7,339 bases of DNA from an uncultured Mogibacterium sp. (GTDB lineage: Bacteria; Bacillota_A; Clostridia; Peptostreptococcales; Anaerovoracaceae). The notes beneath the pieces were generated by a model. It made no database searches. It saw nothing but the letters and a program-made list of their open reading frames with translations, and was not told the origin of the DNA. Of the stretch, positions 6,424-7,339 are shown one piece after another; within the stretch, counting starts at the first letter, position 1, and each line of letters starts with the position of its first letter. The stretch covers positions 1-7,339 of the forward strand of contig NZ_CALHTQ010000064.1 of the NCBI RefSeq assembly GCF_938039775.1, written 5' to 3'. The translations under genes were made by a program, and so were the position numbers.

Positions 6424-7339
6424 ATGGCAGTAAAGTCAAGTAAAGATAAGAGCGTAATTGGTAATATAAGCGATAAAGAAAAGGCTCTTGAGCACGCTTT
6501 AGATGAGATTCAGAAAGCGTTTGGTAAAGGCGCAGTTATGAAGCTCGGAGATGAAGGGCTTCATAATAATATAGAGGGTATTTCAACAGGTTCAATTTCA
6601 CTAGACGTTGCTACTGGTATTGGTGGTGTTCCGCGTGGTCGTATTGTTGAAATTTATGGACCAGAATCATCAGGAAAGACAACTTTAACACTGCACTGCA
6701 TTGCTGAAGCTCAGAAGGCAGGTGGCAAAGCTGCATTTATTGATGCTGAGCACGCTTTAGACCCTGTTTATGCAAAGAATCTAGGAGTAGATGTAGATGA
6801 TCTTCTAGTATCTCAACCAGATACTGGAGAGCAGGCATTAGAGATTTGCGATATGCTTGCTAGAAGTGGAGCTATTGATCTTATTGTTATCGATTCTGTA
6901 GCTGCATTAGTTCCTAAAGCTGAAATTCAGGGCGACATGGGAGATTCTCATGTTGGACTTCAGGCTAGACTTATGTCACAAGCTCTTAGAAAAATCGCTG
7001 GAACTGTTAACAAGACTAATACATGTGTGATATTCATTAATCAGCTTCGTGAGAAGATTGGTATTATGTTTGGTAATCCAGAGACTACAACTGGTGGAAG
7101 AGCGCTCAAGTTTTATGCTAGCATGCGTTTAGACGTTAGGCGTGCTGACTCTATTAAGCGTGGTGACGAGACAATTGGAAATAGAACTAAAGTTAAGATT
7201 GTTAAGAACAAGGTTGCGCCTCCGTTTAAGCTAGCTGAATTTGATATCATGTACGGAGAGGGAATATCCATTGCTGGAGATGTACTCGATACTGCAACTG
7301 AGATGAAGTTTATCGATAAGGCTGGTTCCTGGTATAGTT
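6424..7339 (+). CDS. recA: Recombinase RecA, 3'-truncated by the window edge
   Basis: ATP-dependent strand-exchange protein for homologous recombination, and the co-protease that triggers LexA cleavage in the SOS response. The frame is open from the ATG at 6424 to the end of the window: 305 full codons of the family's usual 340-360, ending in KAGSWYS. Walker [10 protein letters not shown] is at 79-87 and Walker B LIVIDS near 153-158. The [19 protein letters not shown] region precedes NQLREKIG at 206-213, which leads into the L2 DNA-binding loop and [13 protein letters not shown]. The polymerisation segment is at the N-terminus ([21 protein letters not shown]). The missing part is the end of the C-terminal domain. 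The gene is preceded by its own ribosome binding site, LexA box and tandem promoters, so it is probably expressed independently of cinA. Confidence 0.98.
   Translation, partial: MAVKSSKDKSVIGNISDKEKALEHALDEIQKAFGKGAVMKLGDEGLHNNIEGISTGSISLDVATGIGGVPRGRIVEIYGPESSGKTTLTLHCIAEAQKAGGKAAFIDAEHALDPVYAKNLGVDVDDLLVSQPDTGEQALEICDMLARSGAIDLIVIDSVAALVPKAEIQGDMGDSHVGLQARLMSQALRKIAGTVNKTNTCVIFINQLREKIGIMFGNPETTTGGRALKFYASMRLDVRRADSIKRGDETIGNRTKVKIVKNKVAPPFKLAEFDIMYGEGISIAGDVLDTATEMKFIDKAGSWYS

Overview
The window is a housekeeping stretch from a low-GC Gram-positive bacterium, with all genes on the + strand: ftsK/spoIIIE (5' end cut off by the left edge), rimO, pgsA, cinA and recA (3' end cut off by the right edge). 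The order ftsK-rimO-pgsA-cinA-recA, the strong AGGAGG-type ribosome binding sites, the GAAC-N4-GTTC LexA/DinR-type operator and the AT-rich DNA together point to a clostridial Firmicute (Bacillota). A finer placement cannot be made from the sequence alone; an anaerobic lineage near Mogibacterium or Eubacterium is only a guess.

Layout. Positions 2-2953 encode a DNA translocase with N-terminal membrane segments, a long disordered linker, a RecA-like motor, a winged-helix gamma domain and an acidic tail. rimO overlaps its stop codon by one base (TAATG). pgsA starts on the base after the rimO stop, with its ribosome binding site inside rimO. These three form a tight, probably co-transcribed unit for chromosome segregation, ribosomal protein S12 modification and phosphatidylglycerol synthesis. 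A 132-bp gap follows, holding a strong 14-bp-stem hairpin just upstream of the cinA ribosome binding site; cinA is read from the ATG at 4942. A 228-bp gap then separates cinA from recA.

The cinA-recA gap is the most informative non-coding DNA. It carries two near-consensus sigma-A promoters in tandem, exactly 30 bp apart, each with a 17-bp spacer and a TATAAT -10. A perfect LexA/DinR operator (CGAAC-AAAT-GTTCG) sits directly after the proximal -10. A weaker second LexA-like site lies 22 bp upstream, between the proximal -35 and -10. recA therefore appears to be SOS-controlled from its own promoters, not only by read-through from cinA.

I found no mobile element, CRISPR array, tRNA/rRNA, toxin-antitoxin or defence system. 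The genes are ordinary and intact apart from the two cut by the window edges. The points worth a second look are regulatory (the recA control region and the cinA leader hairpin) plus the unusual FtsK linker and tail.
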